A stretch of DNA of 64,000 nt from Rhodocyclaceae bacterium (GTDB taxonomy: Bacteria > Pseudomonadota > Gammaproteobacteria > Burkholderiales > Rhodocyclaceae), in contig VBWA01000007.1 in the NCBI GenBank assembly GCA_006218025.1, positions 91,639 through 155,638 on the forward strand. Reading direction: 5' to 3'. The position numbers were made by a program, and so were the translations under genes. The notes under the pieces are model-generated. The model saw only the letters and a program-made list of their open reading frames with translations, was not told the DNA's origin and did no database searches. Positions 55,211-64,000 of this stretch are shown piece after piece. Position 1 is the stretch's first letter. Each line of letters opens with the position of its first letter.

Positions 55211-56029
55211 TCAGTTACCTATGAACTTGGGTGTTTCCTTGGCGACGAAGGCATGATAGGCGATCTTGAAGTCCTCGGTCTGCATGCAGATGGCCTGGGC
55301 TTCGGCCTCGGTCTCCAGCGCCTGCTCAATGGTCTGGTTCCACTCCTGGTGCAGGCACTTCTTGGTAACGGAGTGGGCAAACGCCGGGCCGTCGGCGAGA
55401 GACTGCGCCATGTTGGTGGCCGTTCGCAGCAGTTCTTCCTGGGCGACGACGCCGTTGAAATAGCCCCAAGCCTGGCCTTCCTCGGCGGTCATCATGCGCC
55501 CCGTGTAAAGCAGTTCCGAAGCACGGCCCTGGCCGATGATGCGCGGCAGGATGCTGCAGGCGCCCATGTCGCAACCGGCCAGGCCGACCTTGACGAAAAG
55601 GAAGCCGGTCTTGGCTTTCGGAGTGCCGTACCGCAGGTCGCTGGCCATGGCAATGATGGCGCCGGCGCCACAGCAGATTCCGTCAACGGCGGCGATGATG
55701 GGCTGCGGGCAATTGCGCATTTCCTTCACCAGGTTGCCCGTCATGCGCGTGAACTTCAGCAGACCGGTCATGTCCATTTTGGTCAGCGGGCCGATGATCT
55801 CGTGCACGTCGCCGCCCGAGCAGAAATTTCCGCCCGCGCCGGTGATCACGACGACGCGCACATCCTCGGCGTACTGAAACTTGTGAAAGGTGTCGCGCAG
55901 TTCGGCGTAGCTCTCGAACGTCAGGGGATTCTTGCGTTCGGGGCGGTTCAGGGTGATGGTGGCGACGTTGTTCGCGACCTCCAGCTTGAAATGTTCCGGG
56001 CGCCAGTCTGCTGCTTTGAGCTTGTACAT
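55211..56029 (-). CDS. Crotonase-family protein lacking the usual catalytic glutamates
   Basis: This 272-residue crotonase-fold protein has oxyanion hole [16 protein letters not shown]. At the first hydratase-glutamate site it reads [11 protein letters not shown] (isoleucine), and at the second [15 protein letters not shown] (lysine). A nearby aspartate in CDMG is typical of the other branch of the family, which includes isomerases and dienoyl-CoA enzymes. Simple hydratase chemistry is therefore unlikely. It lies between the SDR and TetR genes in the minus-strand operon and has a 30-residue N-terminal lead before the crotonase core. Confidence 0.82.
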   Translation of the reverse strand: MYKLKAADWRPEHFKLEVANNVATITLNRPERKNPLTFESYAELRDTFHKFQYAEDVRVVVITGAGGNFCSGGDVHEIIGPLTKMDMTGLLKFTRMTGNLVKEMRNCPQPIIAAVDGICCGAGAIIAMASDLRYGTPKAKTGFLFVKVGLAGCDMGACSILPRIIGQGRASELLYTGRMMTAEEGQAWGYFNGVVAQEELLRTATNMAQSLADGPAFAHSVTKKCLHQEWNQTIEQALETEAEAQAICMQTEDFKIAYHAFVAKETPKFIGN

Positions 56030-56075
56030 CTGTTACTCCTTTATTCTCGGATTCAGGATTGGGATTGGGGAAAAG

Positions 56076-56822
56076 TTATCCGGCGAGAGTGAGGCCGCCG
56101 CTCACGCTGATGGTCTGGCCCGTCACGAAGGACGCGCGGTCGCTGGCGAAGAACAGAATCGCGTCGGCGATCTCCGAAGGCTTTGCCAGACGGCGCATCG
56201 GCGTCGCCTTGACGAAAGCTTCCTGGTGCTTTTCCGGAACGGCGCGCAACAGCGGCGTGTCGGTCGGGCCCGGGCAGACGCAATTCACGTTGATGCCGTA
56301 GCGCGCGACTTCCCGCGCCAGCGATTTGGTGAAGGCGATCGCGCCGCCCTTGGCGCCGGAATACATGGTCTCGCCGAGGCTGCCGACACGACCCGCATCG
56401 CTCGATACGGTGACCACCTTGCCCGAATTGCGCTCGATCATTCCGGGCAGGAAGGCGTGCGTCACGGCCACCGGGCCGAGCAGATTGACGTCCATCACCT
56501 TGCGCCAGAACTCGGGGGTGTTTTCCATGAAAGGCTGGATCTTGCCCCAGCCGGCGACATTGGCGACGATGTCGACTTTGAGCTTCAGCGCGTCGGCGGC
56601 GCTCTTGAACGCGGCCACCGATGCGAGGTCGGCGACGTCCAGGCGGACGAAGTCGGCGGCCTGTCCCTTGGCACGGATGGCAGCCACGACAGCGGCACCG
56701 TTGGTTTCGTCGAGATCGCCGATCAGGACATGCGCTCCGGCTTCCGCCAGCGTCTCCGCAGTTGCCTTGCCGATCCCCGATGCGCCCCCGGTGACCACTG
56801 CCGTCTTGCCATCTAATCGCAT
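56076..56822 (-). CDS. BadH-like short-chain dehydrogenase
   Basis: This 248-residue SDR has cofactor motif VTGGASGIGKATAETL, catalytic serine in VSSDAGRVGS and tyrosine/lysine in YSGAKGG. The segments NVNCVCPGPTDTPLL and FVTGQTISVSGGLTLAG closely resemble BadH, the 2-hydroxycyclohexanecarboxyl-CoA dehydrogenase of alicyclic acid degradation. A related hydroxyacyl-CoA substrate is likely; the exact one is not shown. First gene of the minus-strand operon, divergent from the TRAP transporter genes. Confidence 0.85.
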   Translation of the reverse strand: MRLDGKTAVVTGGASGIGKATAETLAEAGAHVLIGDLDETNGAAVVAAIRAKGQAADFVRLDVADLASVAAFKSAADALKLKVDIVANVAGWGKIQPFMENTPEFWRKVMDVNLLGPVAVTHAFLPGMIERNSGKVVTVSSDAGRVGSLGETMYSGAKGGAIAFTKSLAREVARYGINVNCVCPGPTDTPLLRAVPEKHQEAFVKATPMRRLAKPSEIADAILFFASDRASFVTGQTISVSGGLTLAG

Positions 56823-56904
56823 GATTTCCTCGCTTTCGTTCTCCAGAATCCGGATCGGTGGGCCGGTGCCCGATTACCGCCGAGGAGCACGCGCCCTGCC
56901 TGAA

Positions 56905-56938
56905 TGTCAGACTGAATGATTGCTCAGTCAGTCTGACA
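56905..56938. promoter_or_regulatory. 11-bp inverted repeat, probable operator
   Basis: TGTCAGACTGA (56905-56915) and TCAGTCTGACA (56928-56938) are perfect inverted arms with a 12-base centre, about 83 bases before the SDR start. A likely site for the TetR protein of this operon or a second regulator. The whole 336-base region 56823-57158 holds no accepted gene. Confidence 0.6.
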
Positions 56939-56992
56939 AGTCAACCCCCATTAGTCATTTCGAATGCCTCATTAAGAACTTGACTTTCACAA

Positions 56993-57006
56993 TGAATGAG
57001 CGTTCA
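56993..57006. promoter_or_regulatory. TetR-type palindrome before TRAP operon
   Basis: TGAATGAGCGTTCA, nearly identical to the site at 52752-52765 before bcrC. It lies in the divergent region between the SDR and TRAP genes. Confidence 0.6.
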
Positions 57007-57091
57007 ATCATGTTCAGATAGAAGAAGCGGCGCTGCGTGGTTTCCTCGAACACGCCGGCAAAGCCGCAACAGCCAAGGAAGAGACAAAAGG

Positions 57092-57166
57092 ATGAGCATT
57101 TCGATAGCGCATCAGTCCGCGCCGGCGGGCGAATTTCCGACCGCGGCGGACACATCGCATGATTGA
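57092..57166 (+). CDS. Possible 24-residue leader ORF overlapping dctQ start
   Basis: ATG 57092 opens MSISIAHQSAPAGEF and ends at TGA 57164-57166, a few bases inside the dctQ coding region. AGG lies just before the ATG. The dctQ start itself has no good ribosome site, so translation of this short frame could deliver ribosomes to dctQ. I see no sign that the peptide itself is conserved; treat as tentative. Confidence 0.25.
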   Translation: MSISIAHQSAPAGEFPTAADTSHD

Positions 57167-57710
57167 ACTCGAGCCCGGCTCGGTCGAACACGTCGGCCAC
57201 CCGGAGGAGCCGCCGCACAGTCCTCTCGGCATGCGGCTGCTGGCAGTAAGCCGTGCACTGGCCTATCTGGGCGGCACGATCATGATCCTGCTGATCGCCA
57301 TGTCGCTGATATCCATCGTCGGCCGCAAGCTGTTCTCGATGCCCATTCCGGGCGACCTGGAAATCATGCAAATGGGAGCCGCGGTCGCCGCCGCGATGTT
57401 CTTCCCCTGGTGCCAGATGAACGACGCCCATGTCCGCGTGGACTTCTTCACCACCGGCCTGCCGGCACGCGTCAGGGCCGCGCTCGACTGCATTGCCGCG
57501 CTGCTGCTGGGCGCGGTGATGCTGCTGCTGTCCTGGCGCACGACGGTGGCCGCGCTCGCCTCGAAGCAGTCCGGCGATTCGTCTGTCATGCTCGGCCTGC
57601 CGCAGTGGATCGCCGAGGCGCTGATCGTGCCCAGCCTGATCGTGTTCGCCCTGACGGGCCTGTATATCGCGCGCCGCCGCTTCTGGCTGGCCTGCAAGGG
57701 TCCGAGATGA
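57159..57710 (+). CDS. dctQ: TRAP transporter small membrane subunit (DctQ)
   Basis: This 183-residue inner-membrane protein has four helices and the DctQ core IVGRKLFSMPIPGDLEIMQMGAAVAAAMFFPWCQ, followed by HVRVDFFTTGLP. It forms the transport unit with DctM, driven by a sodium or proton gradient. Its stop overlaps the DctM start (ATGA). The N-terminal cytosolic lead of about 25 residues is longer than usual. The start lacks a clear ribosome site. Confidence 0.88.
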   Translation: MIELEPGSVEHVGHPEEPPHSPLGMRLLAVSRALAYLGGTIMILLIAMSLISIVGRKLFSMPIPGDLEIMQMGAAVAAAMFFPWCQMNDAHVRVDFFTTGLPARVRAALDCIAALLLGAVMLLLSWRTTVAALASKQSGDSSVMLGLPQWIAEALIVPSLIVFALTGLYIARRRFWLACKGPR

Positions 57711-59044
57711 GCGGCGCCACGATCGGCCTGATCATGTTCGGTATCCTGATGGCGATGCTGGTGCTGCGCGTGCCGATCGGCATCTCGATGTTCCTCGTCG
57801 GCGCCGGCGGCTACCTGACCATGATCGGCGGCGACGCGGCACCGACCCTGCTGCTCAACTCCCTGAAGAACCTGGTTTACGCGCGGCTGTCGAACTACGA
57901 TCTGAGCGTCATACCGATGTTCCTGCTGATGGGGCAGTTCGCCACCCACGGCGGTTTGTCGAAAGCCCTGTTCGATTGCGTCAATTCCTTCGTCGGGCAT
58001 TGGCGCGGCGGCGTCGCCATGGCCTCGGTGGGCGCCTGCGCGGGCTTCGGCGCCATCTGCGGTTCCTCGCTCGCCACCGCGGCGACCATGGGCCAGGTTG
58101 CGCTGCCGGAACTGCGCCGCTACAAGTATTCCGGCGCGCTCGCCACCGGTACGCTGGCGGCGGGCGGCACGCTGGGCATCATGATTCCGCCTTCGGTGCC
58201 GCTGGTTATCTATGCCGTCCTCACCCAGGAATCCATCGGCAAACTGTTCATGGCGGCCGTGATACCGGGACTGATCGCCATGCTCGGCTACATGATCGTC
58301 ATACGCATCGTGGTGACGCTGAAGCCCGAAGCCGGCCCGGCCGGCCCTCTGGTTTCGTGGCCGGAACGGTTCCGCGCCCTGGGCAGGGTGTTTCCCGTGC
58401 TGATCGTCTTCCTGGTGGTGGTGGTCGGCCTGTATGGCGGCTGGGCCAATCCGACCGAAGCGGCCTCGATCGGCGCCGCGGCCTGCGGCATTCTCGCCGT
58501 GGTCTCCGGCGGCATGCGCCTGCAGGGCGTCAAGGACAGCATCCTCGGCGCGGCCGAGGCCACCGCCATGATTTTCCTCGTGCTGCTCGGTGCCGACATG
58601 CTGAACACCGGGCTGGCGCTGACCCAGATGCCGGCGGAACTCGCCAACTGGGTCAGGGAGAGCGGGCTCTCGCCGCTGCTGGTGATGGGCTCGATCCTGC
58701 TGATCTACATCTTCCTCGGCTGCGTCATGGATTCGCTGGCCATGATCCTGCTGACCATCCCGATTTTCTATCCGGTGGTCATGGGTCTGGACTTCTGGGG
58801 CATCAGCCAGGCCGACAAGTCGATCTGGTTCGGCATCCTCGCACTGATGGTGGTGGAGATCGGACTGGTGCATCCGCCAGTCGGCATGAACATCTACATC
58901 ATCAACAGCCTGGCCAAGGACGTTCCCCTCATCGAGACTTTCAAGGGTGTGGTCCCTTTCCTGATTTCAGACCTGTTGCGCATTCTGTTGTTGCTGTTCT
59001 TTCCCGGCATTTCCCTGTACCTGGTTCACGCGCTCGGTGCCTAG
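57707..59044 (+). CDS. dctM: TRAP transporter large membrane subunit (DctM)
   Basis: This 445-residue permease subunit of about 12 helices has the family segments VPIGISMFLVGAGGYLTM, GFGAICGSSLATAATMG, GTLAAGGTLGIMIPPSVPLVIY and the C-terminal IFLGCVMDSLAMILLTIPIFYPVV. Length is normal. With the binding protein 57 bases downstream it makes a complete tripartite importer for an organic acid, likely the substrate of the adjacent CoA ligase. Confidence 0.93.
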   Translation: MSGATIGLIMFGILMAMLVLRVPIGISMFLVGAGGYLTMIGGDAAPTLLLNSLKNLVYARLSNYDLSVIPMFLLMGQFATHGGLSKALFDCVNSFVGHWRGGVAMASVGACAGFGAICGSSLATAATMGQVALPELRRYKYSGALATGTLAAGGTLGIMIPPSVPLVIYAVLTQESIGKLFMAAVIPGLIAMLGYMIVIRIVVTLKPEAGPAGPLVSWPERFRALGRVFPVLIVFLVVVVGLYGGWANPTEAASIGAAACGILAVVSGGMRLQGVKDSILGAAEATAMIFLVLLGADMLNTGLALTQMPAELANWVRESGLSPLLVMGSILLIYIFLGCVMDSLAMILLTIPIFYPVVMGLDFWGISQADKSIWFGILALMVVEIGLVHPPVGMNIYIINSLAKDVPLIETFKGVVPFLISDLLRILLLLFFPGISLYLVHALGA

Positions 59045-59101
59045 CGCGAATTCGATCGATCCCGCCGCATTCATAAAACATAACGAAGATAGGAGACCAC
59101 G

Positions 59102-60130
59102 ATGCAATCATCCCGTACCCTGAAAATCGCCGTTGCCACAGCGTTCCTGGCGCTTGCCGCCTCGCAAGCGGCCGCACAGGAAACCGTCACGCTGAGAGTG
59201 CACCACTTCCTTCCGCCCAGCTCGAACGCGCACGTCAAGATGATCGAGCCGTGGTGCGCCAAGATCAACAAGGAATCGGCCGGCAAGCTCAAGTGCCAGA
59301 TCTATCCCGCCATGCAGCTGGGCGGCACGCCGCCGCAGCTGTTCGACCAGGCGAAGGACGGCGTGGCCGACATCGTGTGGACCCTGCCGGGCTACCAGGC
59401 CGGACGCTTCCTCGCCACCGAAGTATTCGAGCTGCCCTTCATGGTCTCGAGCGCCGAGAAGGCCTCGAAGGCGCTGTGGATCTACGCGGAAAAGAACGGC
59501 AGGGAAGAATACAAGGGCGTCAAGCCGCTGATCTTCCACGTCATCCCCGGCACCCAGCTGCACACCACGAACAAGCAGATCAAGACGCTGGCCGATTTCA
59601 AGGGTCTCAAGCTGCGCGCGCCGAACCGCATGGCGACCAAGCTGGTGAGCGCGCTGGGCGCGACGCCGGTGCCGATGCCGGTGCCGCAGGTGGCGGAGAG
59701 TCTTTCCAAGGGCGTGATCGACGGTACCGTGCTGCCTTGGGAAGTCATCCCGGCGCTGAAGATCCAGGAAATCGTCAAGTTCCACACCGAGACGCCGGCC
59801 GGACAAGCCTTTATCGCCACCTCGGCTTTCGTCTTCGCCATGAACCCGGCCAGGTACGAGAGCCTGCCGGCCGACCTGAAAAAGGTGATCGATGCCAACA
59901 GCGGCGCCGAAACCTCGGCATGGGCCGGCAAGATCTGGGACGGAGTTACCGCTCCGGCGCGCCAGACCGCCGTGGATCGCAAGAACACCTTCTACACCGT
60001 TCCGGACGCCGAAGTGGCAGCCTGGCACAAGCCGGCGGAAGGCGTCATCGCCGACTGGGTCAAGGAAGTGGCGGCCAAGGGTCTCGACGGCCAGAAGCTG
60101 ATCAATGACGCAACGGCCCTGATGAAATGA
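59102..60130 (+). CDS. dctP: TRAP transporter solute-binding protein (DctP)
   Basis: This 342-residue periplasmic protein has a signal peptide (about 1-25, ending AAAQ). The DctP fold begins ETVTLRVHHFLPPSSNAHVK, with the conserved arginine region FKGLKLRAPNRMATKLVSAL that holds the carboxylate of the ligand. The ligand is a carboxylic acid; neighbouring genes favour an aromatic or alicyclic acid. A strong hairpin follows and may protect or limit the mRNA before the ligase gene. Confidence 0.92.
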   Translation: MQSSRTLKIAVATAFLALAASQAAAQETVTLRVHHFLPPSSNAHVKMIEPWCAKINKESAGKLKCQIYPAMQLGGTPPQLFDQAKDGVADIVWTLPGYQAGRFLATEVFELPFMVSSAEKASKALWIYAEKNGREEYKGVKPLIFHVIPGTQLHTTNKQIKTLADFKGLKLRAPNRMATKLVSALGATPVPMPVPQVAESLSKGVIDGTVLPWEVIPALKIQEIVKFHTETPAGQAFIATSAFVFAMNPARYESLPADLKKVIDANSGAETSAWAGKIWDGVTAPARQTAVDRKNTFYTVPDAEVAAWHKPAEGVIADWVKEVAAKGLDGQKLINDATALMK

Positions 60131-60145
60131 TCCGATAGGCTGAGC

Positions 60146-60166
60146 CCCCGGGGAAGCTCCCCGGGG
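60146..60166 (+). terminator. Perfect 9-bp hairpin after dctP
   Basis: CCCCGGGGA (60146-60154), a three-base loop and TCCCCGGGG (60158-60166), with no U-run. It probably acts as a partial terminator or 3' stabiliser that keeps binding-protein mRNA abundant. Confidence 0.55.
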
Positions 60167-60180
60167 TTCCACGCAAGGCA

Positions 60181-61767
60181 ATGGACGGGACGGCAATGAA
60201 CTTCGACGGAATAGTGCCGCAAGGCACCATGAACGCGGCGGATGAAATCATCGGACGCCCGCTCAGGCAAGGCCTCGGCGACCACGTAGCCATTCTGTGC
60301 GCCGACCGGGCGGTGACCTATGCGGAGCTCGACGCGGCGGTCAACCGCAACGGCAACGCGCTGCTGGCTCATGGCGTCGCACGCGGCGACCGGGTGCTGT
60401 TCCTGATGGACGATTCGCCCGAGCTGATCGCCGCCTATCTCGGCACCATGCGCATCGGCGCCGTCGCCGTCGCACTCAACGTGCGGCTCGCACCGCGCGA
60501 CCTGCTCTACGTGATTCAGCACAGCGCATGCGAAGCGATCTTCGTCGATGCGCACTTCATGGATCTCTACGAAAGCGCCGCGGAAACGCTCGACAACCCG
60601 CCCCTGGTCGTGGTCGTCGGCGGAGTGGCGGCGCCTCCCTGCCTCGTGTTGGCGGACATCCTTGCCAACCAGTCCGAACAGCTCGAATCCGCCCGCATGG
60701 ACCCCGAGGACGTCGGCTTCTGGCTCTATTCGTCCGGCACTACGGGCAAGCCCAAGGCAGTGATGCATCCCCACCGCACCGTTCTGGTCGCCGACCGCCT
60801 CGAGCGCGAGTATCTCGGCGTAACCCCGGAAGACCGCATCTTCACCACGTCGAAGATTTTCTTCGGCTTCGCGCTCGGCCATTCGCTGATGGGCGGACTG
60901 CAGTGCGGCGCCACCGTCATACTCTCGCCGGCCTGGCCGGAACCCAAGCTGATCATCGACACGGTCGAGCGCCACCGGCCGACGGTGCTGTTCAGCACGC
61001 CGGTGATGTATCGCAACCTGATGCGCGAGGGCGCCCCGATGCGGCCCGCCTTCCGCGAAGTCCGCCACTACGTCGCGGCCGGCGAGAAGCTGCCCGAGTC
61101 GCTCTACGACGACTGGCTGGAACTGTGCGGCAAGCCGATCCTCGACGGTGTCGGCGCTTCCGAAACCGTGTTCCTGTTCGTGTTCAATCAGCCCGGAGAC
61201 TCGGTCGGCGGCTCTTCCGGCAAACCGGTGACCTATGCCGAAGTGCGCCTCGTCGGCGACGACGGGCAGGACATCACCGAGCCCGGACAGCCCGGCCAGA
61301 TTGCCGTGCGTACCCCGTGCCAGTTCGTCGGCTACTGGCAGCAGCCGGACCTGACGGCGAAAGCCTTGCGCGGCGGCTGGTATTTCCCCGGCGACATGTT
61401 CGAGTTCGACGCCGAGGGACGCTGGTGCCACATGGGCCGCGCCGACGACATGCTCAAGGTCTCCGGCCAGTGGGTGAGCCCGGCCGAGATCGAGGCCTGC
61501 GCGCTGACGGTGCCGGGCATCCTCGATGCCGCGGTGGTCGGCTTCCCCAACGAAGACGGCCTGACGCGGATCGCGCTGTTCGCCGTGCCGCGCGAGGCCG
61601 AGGCGGATCAGGCGGCCCTGTCGGAGGCGCTGCTGCAAACCTTCAAGTCGACGCTGTCGATCTACAAGTGCCCGCGCACCATCCGTTTCGTCGACGAACT
61701 GCCGCACACGGCGACGGGCAAGACGCAGCGCTTCCGGCTGCGCGAAATGCTCAAGCAACCCGCCTGA
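60181..61767 (+). CDS. Benzoate-CoA-ligase-family acyl-CoA ligase
   Basis: This 528-residue AMP-forming ligase is of the benzoate/4-hydroxybenzoate/cyclohexanecarboxylate group. It has P-loop YSSGTTGKPKAVMHPHR, FGFALGHSLMGGLQ, A5 GVGASETVFLF and A8 GRADDMLKVSGQWVSP. The catalytic lysine K514 lies in PHTATGKTQRFR, a PX4GK motif of the kind acetylated by Pat enzymes; a Pat-type gene lies at 1721-4417. It would activate the acid brought in by the TRAP transporter. ATG 60196 (MNFDGIV) is an alternative start. Substrate not determined. Confidence 0.87.
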   Translation: MDGTAMNFDGIVPQGTMNAADEIIGRPLRQGLGDHVAILCADRAVTYAELDAAVNRNGNALLAHGVARGDRVLFLMDDSPELIAAYLGTMRIGAVAVALNVRLAPRDLLYVIQHSACEAIFVDAHFMDLYESAAETLDNPPLVVVVGGVAAPPCLVLADILANQSEQLESARMDPEDVGFWLYSSGTTGKPKAVMHPHRTVLVADRLEREYLGVTPEDRIFTTSKIFFGFALGHSLMGGLQCGATVILSPAWPEPKLIIDTVERHRPTVLFSTPVMYRNLMREGAPMRPAFREVRHYVAAGEKLPESLYDDWLELCGKPILDGVGASETVFLFVFNQPGDSVGGSSGKPVTYAEVRLVGDDGQDITEPGQPGQIAVRTPCQFVGYWQQPDLTAKALRGGWYFPGDMFEFDAEGRWCHMGRADDMLKVSGQWVSPAEIEACALTVPGILDAAVVGFPNEDGLTRIALFAVPREAEADQAALSEALLQTFKSTLSIYKCPRTIRFVDELPHTATGKTQRFRLREMLKQPA

Positions 61768-61850
61768 GCGCTTATGAATAAATCTACTGCGCGTGCCGGA
61801 TCGGGGCTTGGGCGGTGCTCGCTATCCTCATGTACAAGCTCTGAGAGCAC

Positions 61851-62642
61851 ATGACCAGCATGGGTGTAGCGACAAACGGACTGCAGGGAAGACACGCCGT
61901 GATCACCGGCGGTGGCCGCGGCATCGGCGCGGCAATCGCACGCGCGCTCGCCGGGCAGGGCGCCAAGATAACGTTGATGGGCCGCACGCGGGCCACGCTG
62001 GAGGACGAGGCGATCCTCTTGCGCGCCCTGACCGAAGTGCATTGCGAAACGGTGGATGTCGCCGACCCAGCCGCGGTCGAAGCCGCCTTTGCCGGCGCCG
62101 CGATCGCGCTGGGCCCGGTCTCCATTCTGGTCAACAACGCCGGGCAGGCCGCCAGCGCTCCGTTCACGCGAACCGACTTCGCGCTGTGGAACCAGATGCT
62201 GGCCGTGAATCTGACCGGCACCTATCTCGGCATTCGCGCCGTGCTGCCGGGAATGCTCGACCTCGGCTGGGGACGCATCGTGAACATCGCCAGCACCGCA
62301 TCGCTCAGGGGCTACGCCTACGTCTCCGCCTATTGCGCGGCGAAGCACGCGGTGCTGGGCCTGACGCGCTCGCTGGCCCTCGAACTGGCGAAGAAGCCGG
62401 TCACCGTCAATGCCGTCTGCCCCGGCTACACCGAAACCGACATCGTGCGCGACACCCTGGCCAACATTCAGGCCAAGACCGGGCGCAGCGCGGCCGAAGC
62501 CGAGGCCGAACTGGTTAAGCACAATCCGCAGGGCCGCCTGGTGCAGCCCGCGGAAGTCGCCAATGCGGTACTGTGGCTGTGCCAGCCCGGATCGGAAGCG
62601 GTGACCGGGCAGGCAATATCAGTCTCCGGCGGCGAAACCTAG
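61851..62642 (+). CDS. Short-chain dehydrogenase
   Basis: This 263-residue SDR has cofactor motif [16 protein letters not shown] with MGRTR after the second strand, suggesting NADP. It continues with NNAGQAAS, catalytic serine in [11 protein letters not shown] and tyrosine/lysine in YCAAKHAV. The C-terminal [14 protein letters not shown] is the usual SDR end. It resembles 3-hydroxyacyl-CoA and 3-oxoacyl reductases. Located between the ligase and an acyl-CoA dehydrogenase gene, it is probably a beta-oxidation step of the same route. ATG 61860 is an alternative start. Confidence 0.85.
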   Translation: MTSMGVATNGLQGRHAVITGGGRGIGAAIARALAGQGAKITLMGRTRATLEDEAILLRALTEVHCETVDVADPAAVEAAFAGAAIALGPVSILVNNAGQAASAPFTRTDFALWNQMLAVNLTGTYLGIRAVLPGMLDLGWGRIVNIASTASLRGYAYVSAYCAAKHAVLGLTRSLALELAKKPVTVNAVCPGYTETDIVRDTLANIQAKTGRSAAEAEAELVKHNPQGRLVQPAEVANAVLWLCQPGSEAVTGQAISVSGGET

Positions 62643-62658
62643 ACTCCAAGGAAAACAG

Positions 62659-63837
62659 ATGAGCGACAAGAGCTACCTCGACTGGCCTTTCTTCGATGAC
62701 CGGCACCGCCAGTTGCAGGCCGACCTCGAACGCTGGGCCGGCGACAACATCAGCGGCGATCACCACGGCGACACCGACGCGGCCTGCCGCGACTTCGTCA
62801 AGCGGCTCGGCGCTGCGGGCTGGCTGCGCTATGCCGTCGGCGGCACCGCCTGCGGCGGCAAGTACGACGTCATCGACACGCGTGCCATCTGCCTGCTGCG
62901 CGAAACCCTGGCGCGCCATTCCGGCCTCGCCGATTTCGCCTTCGCCATGCAGGGCTTGGGCTCGGGCGCGATCACGCTGCACGGCACGCCGCAGCAGAAG
63001 CAGCGTTACCTGACGAAAGTCGCCGCCGGCGAAGCGATTGCCGCGTTTGCGCTGTCGGAGCCGAACTCAGGCTCCGACGTCGCCGCGATGAGCTGTGCGG
63101 CACGGCGCGACGGCAACGATTACGTGCTCGACGGCGAGAAGACCTGGATTTCCAACGGCGGCATCGCCGACTTCTATGTGGTCTTCGCGCGCACCGGCGA
63201 AGCGCCCGGCTCCCGCGGCCTGTCGGCATTCATCGTCGATGCGACCACGCCCGGCCTCGAAATCGCCGAGCGCATCAACGTCATCGCCCCGCATCCGCTG
63301 GCGCGGCTGCGCTTCACAAACTGCCGGGTTCCCGCCGGCAACATGCTCGGCAAGCCGGCACAGGGCTTCAAGATCGCCATGCAGACGCTGGATATTTTCC
63401 GCACCTCGGTGGCGGCGGCGGCGCTGGGCTTCGCCCGGCGCGCGCTGGACGAGGCGCTGCGCCGCGCGACGACGCGGCCGATGTTCAACCAGAAGCTGGC
63501 GGATTTCCAGATCACGCAGACCAAGCTCGCGCAAATGGCGACCGGCGTCGATATCTCCGCCCTGCTCACCTACCGCGCGGCGTGGCTGCGCGACCAGGGA
63601 AAGAACGTCACCCGCGAGGCCGCCATGGCCAAGATGACCGCGACCGAAACGGCGCAGCAGGTGATCGATGCGGCGGTGCAGATCTGGGGCGGCCTCGGCG
63701 TCGTCAGCGAGCATCCGGTCGAAAAGCTGTACCGCGAAATCCGCGCCCTGCGAATTTACGAGGGCGCCACCGAAGTCCAGCAACTCATCATCGCGCGGCA
63801 GACGCTCACCGCCTACGAGCAGGAAGTTCGCACCTGA
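62659..63837 (+). CDS. Acyl-CoA dehydrogenase
   Basis: This 392-residue acyl-CoA dehydrogenase has all marks of an active enzyme: [38 protein letters not shown], and base-containing [15 protein letters not shown] with glutamate in place. AAGGAAAA precedes the ATG. It would oxidise a ring- or chain-carbonyl-CoA to the enoyl-CoA, feeding the crotonases and SDRs of the cluster. Full length. Confidence 0.9.
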   Translation: MSDKSYLDWPFFDDRHRQLQADLERWAGDNISGDHHGDTDAACRDFVKRLGAAGWLRYAVGGTACGGKYDVIDTRAICLLRETLARHSGLADFAFAMQGLGSGAITLHGTPQQKQRYLTKVAAGEAIAAFALSEPNSGSDVAAMSCAARRDGNDYVLDGEKTWISNGGIADFYVVFARTGEAPGSRGLSAFIVDATTPGLEIAERINVIAPHPLARLRFTNCRVPAGNMLGKPAQGFKIAMQTLDIFRTSVAAAALGFARRALDEALRRATTRPMFNQKLADFQITQTKLAQMATGVDISALLTYRAAWLRDQGKNVTREAAMAKMTATETAQQVIDAAVQIWGGLGVVSEHPVEKLYREIRALRIYEGATEVQQLIIARQTLTAYEQEVRT

Positions 63838-63868
63838 GGGCTGCTCCCGCTGACCGGCAGTGGCGACA

Positions 63869-63892
63869 AAAGTCGGCGCTGGCGGTACGGCG
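63869..63892 (+). repeat. Dispersed 24-bp GGCG-rich repeat
   Basis: Plus-strand copy, pair GT, 31 bases after the acyl-CoA dehydrogenase stop. It matches the consensus fully. The remaining bases to the window end (63893-64000) show no gene. Confidence 0.9.
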
Positions 63893-64000
63893 GCAAAGTG
63901 CCCTTAGGGGCCTGTCGAGGATAGGGAAAGAGACGTTCAGGAACGAAGCTGTAGAAAAAGTCTTTTCATAGACGCATCCTGCCGTGAACCAAATGGAATA

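Noticed and set aside
59992..61758. 588-residue minus-strand ORF opposite the benzoate-CoA-ligase-like gene
   Set aside because: Shadow of a ligase with intact motifs.

Overview
The window is a GC-rich bacterial chromosome segment. Its gene content fits an aromatic-degrading betaproteobacterium of the Rhodocyclales/Sterolibacteriaceae type: gentisate pathway, benzoyl-CoA-reductase-like subunits, several acyl-CoA enzymes, aromatic-type ABC and TRAP uptake, and a cyanase operon. The taxonomic call is inference. I see no rRNA, tRNA, CRISPR array, phage or complete insertion sequence.

Layout. 1-8.2 kb: the 3' end of a broken ammonium-transporter gene, a PAS protein, a Pat-type protein acetyltransferase, a ketopantoate-reductase-like protein and aminopeptidase N. 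8.2-15.3 kb: a defence and toxin-antitoxin island built in the ruins of a type I restriction locus (one hsdR 5' stub, two hsdM 5' stubs). It carries DarTG with a DUF488 gene, a membrane Mrr-like nuclease, and two nucleotidyltransferase modules. 15.3-20.8 kb: housekeeping genes (flavin reductase, thioredoxins, an Fe-S protein, ArfB, DUF1415, RIO kinase, DbpA). 20.8-28.7 kb: a cyanate operon (cynS, ABC transporter) fused to a rubredoxin and an unusual acyl-CoA-dehydrogenase-like flavoprotein, preceded by a strong sigma-54 promoter and close to an OsmC gene and a sigma-54 activator. 28.8-31.2 kb: small envelope genes. 31.4-36.1 kb: the 3-hydroxybenzoate/gentisate operon with its LysR regulator. 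36.1-48.6 kb: a MarR-controlled cluster with a branched-chain-type ABC importer, CoA ligase, enoyl-CoA hydratase, amidohydrolase, SDR, acyl-CoA dehydrogenase and thioesterase. 50.2-63.8 kb: BcrB and a frameshifted BcrC, then a TetR-associated cluster with two crotonases, two SDRs, a TRAP transporter, a benzoate-CoA-ligase-family enzyme and an acyl-CoA dehydrogenase.

How the genes may work together. The MarR cluster can shorten a (hydroxy)phenylpropanoid side chain to an aroyl-CoA. The thioesterase would release the free acid, and the neighbouring operon would convert 3-hydroxybenzoate through gentisate to fumarate and pyruvate. The TetR cluster looks like import and CoA-dependent breakdown of an aromatic or alicyclic acid. 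A 14-bp palindrome upstream of bcrCB recurs almost unchanged upstream of the TRAP/SDR promoters, suggesting one regulon.

A 24-bp GGCG-rich repeat recurs about a dozen times, mostly just after stop codons, and lies at the edge of both hsdM stubs. It is the most pervasive unexplained structure in the window.
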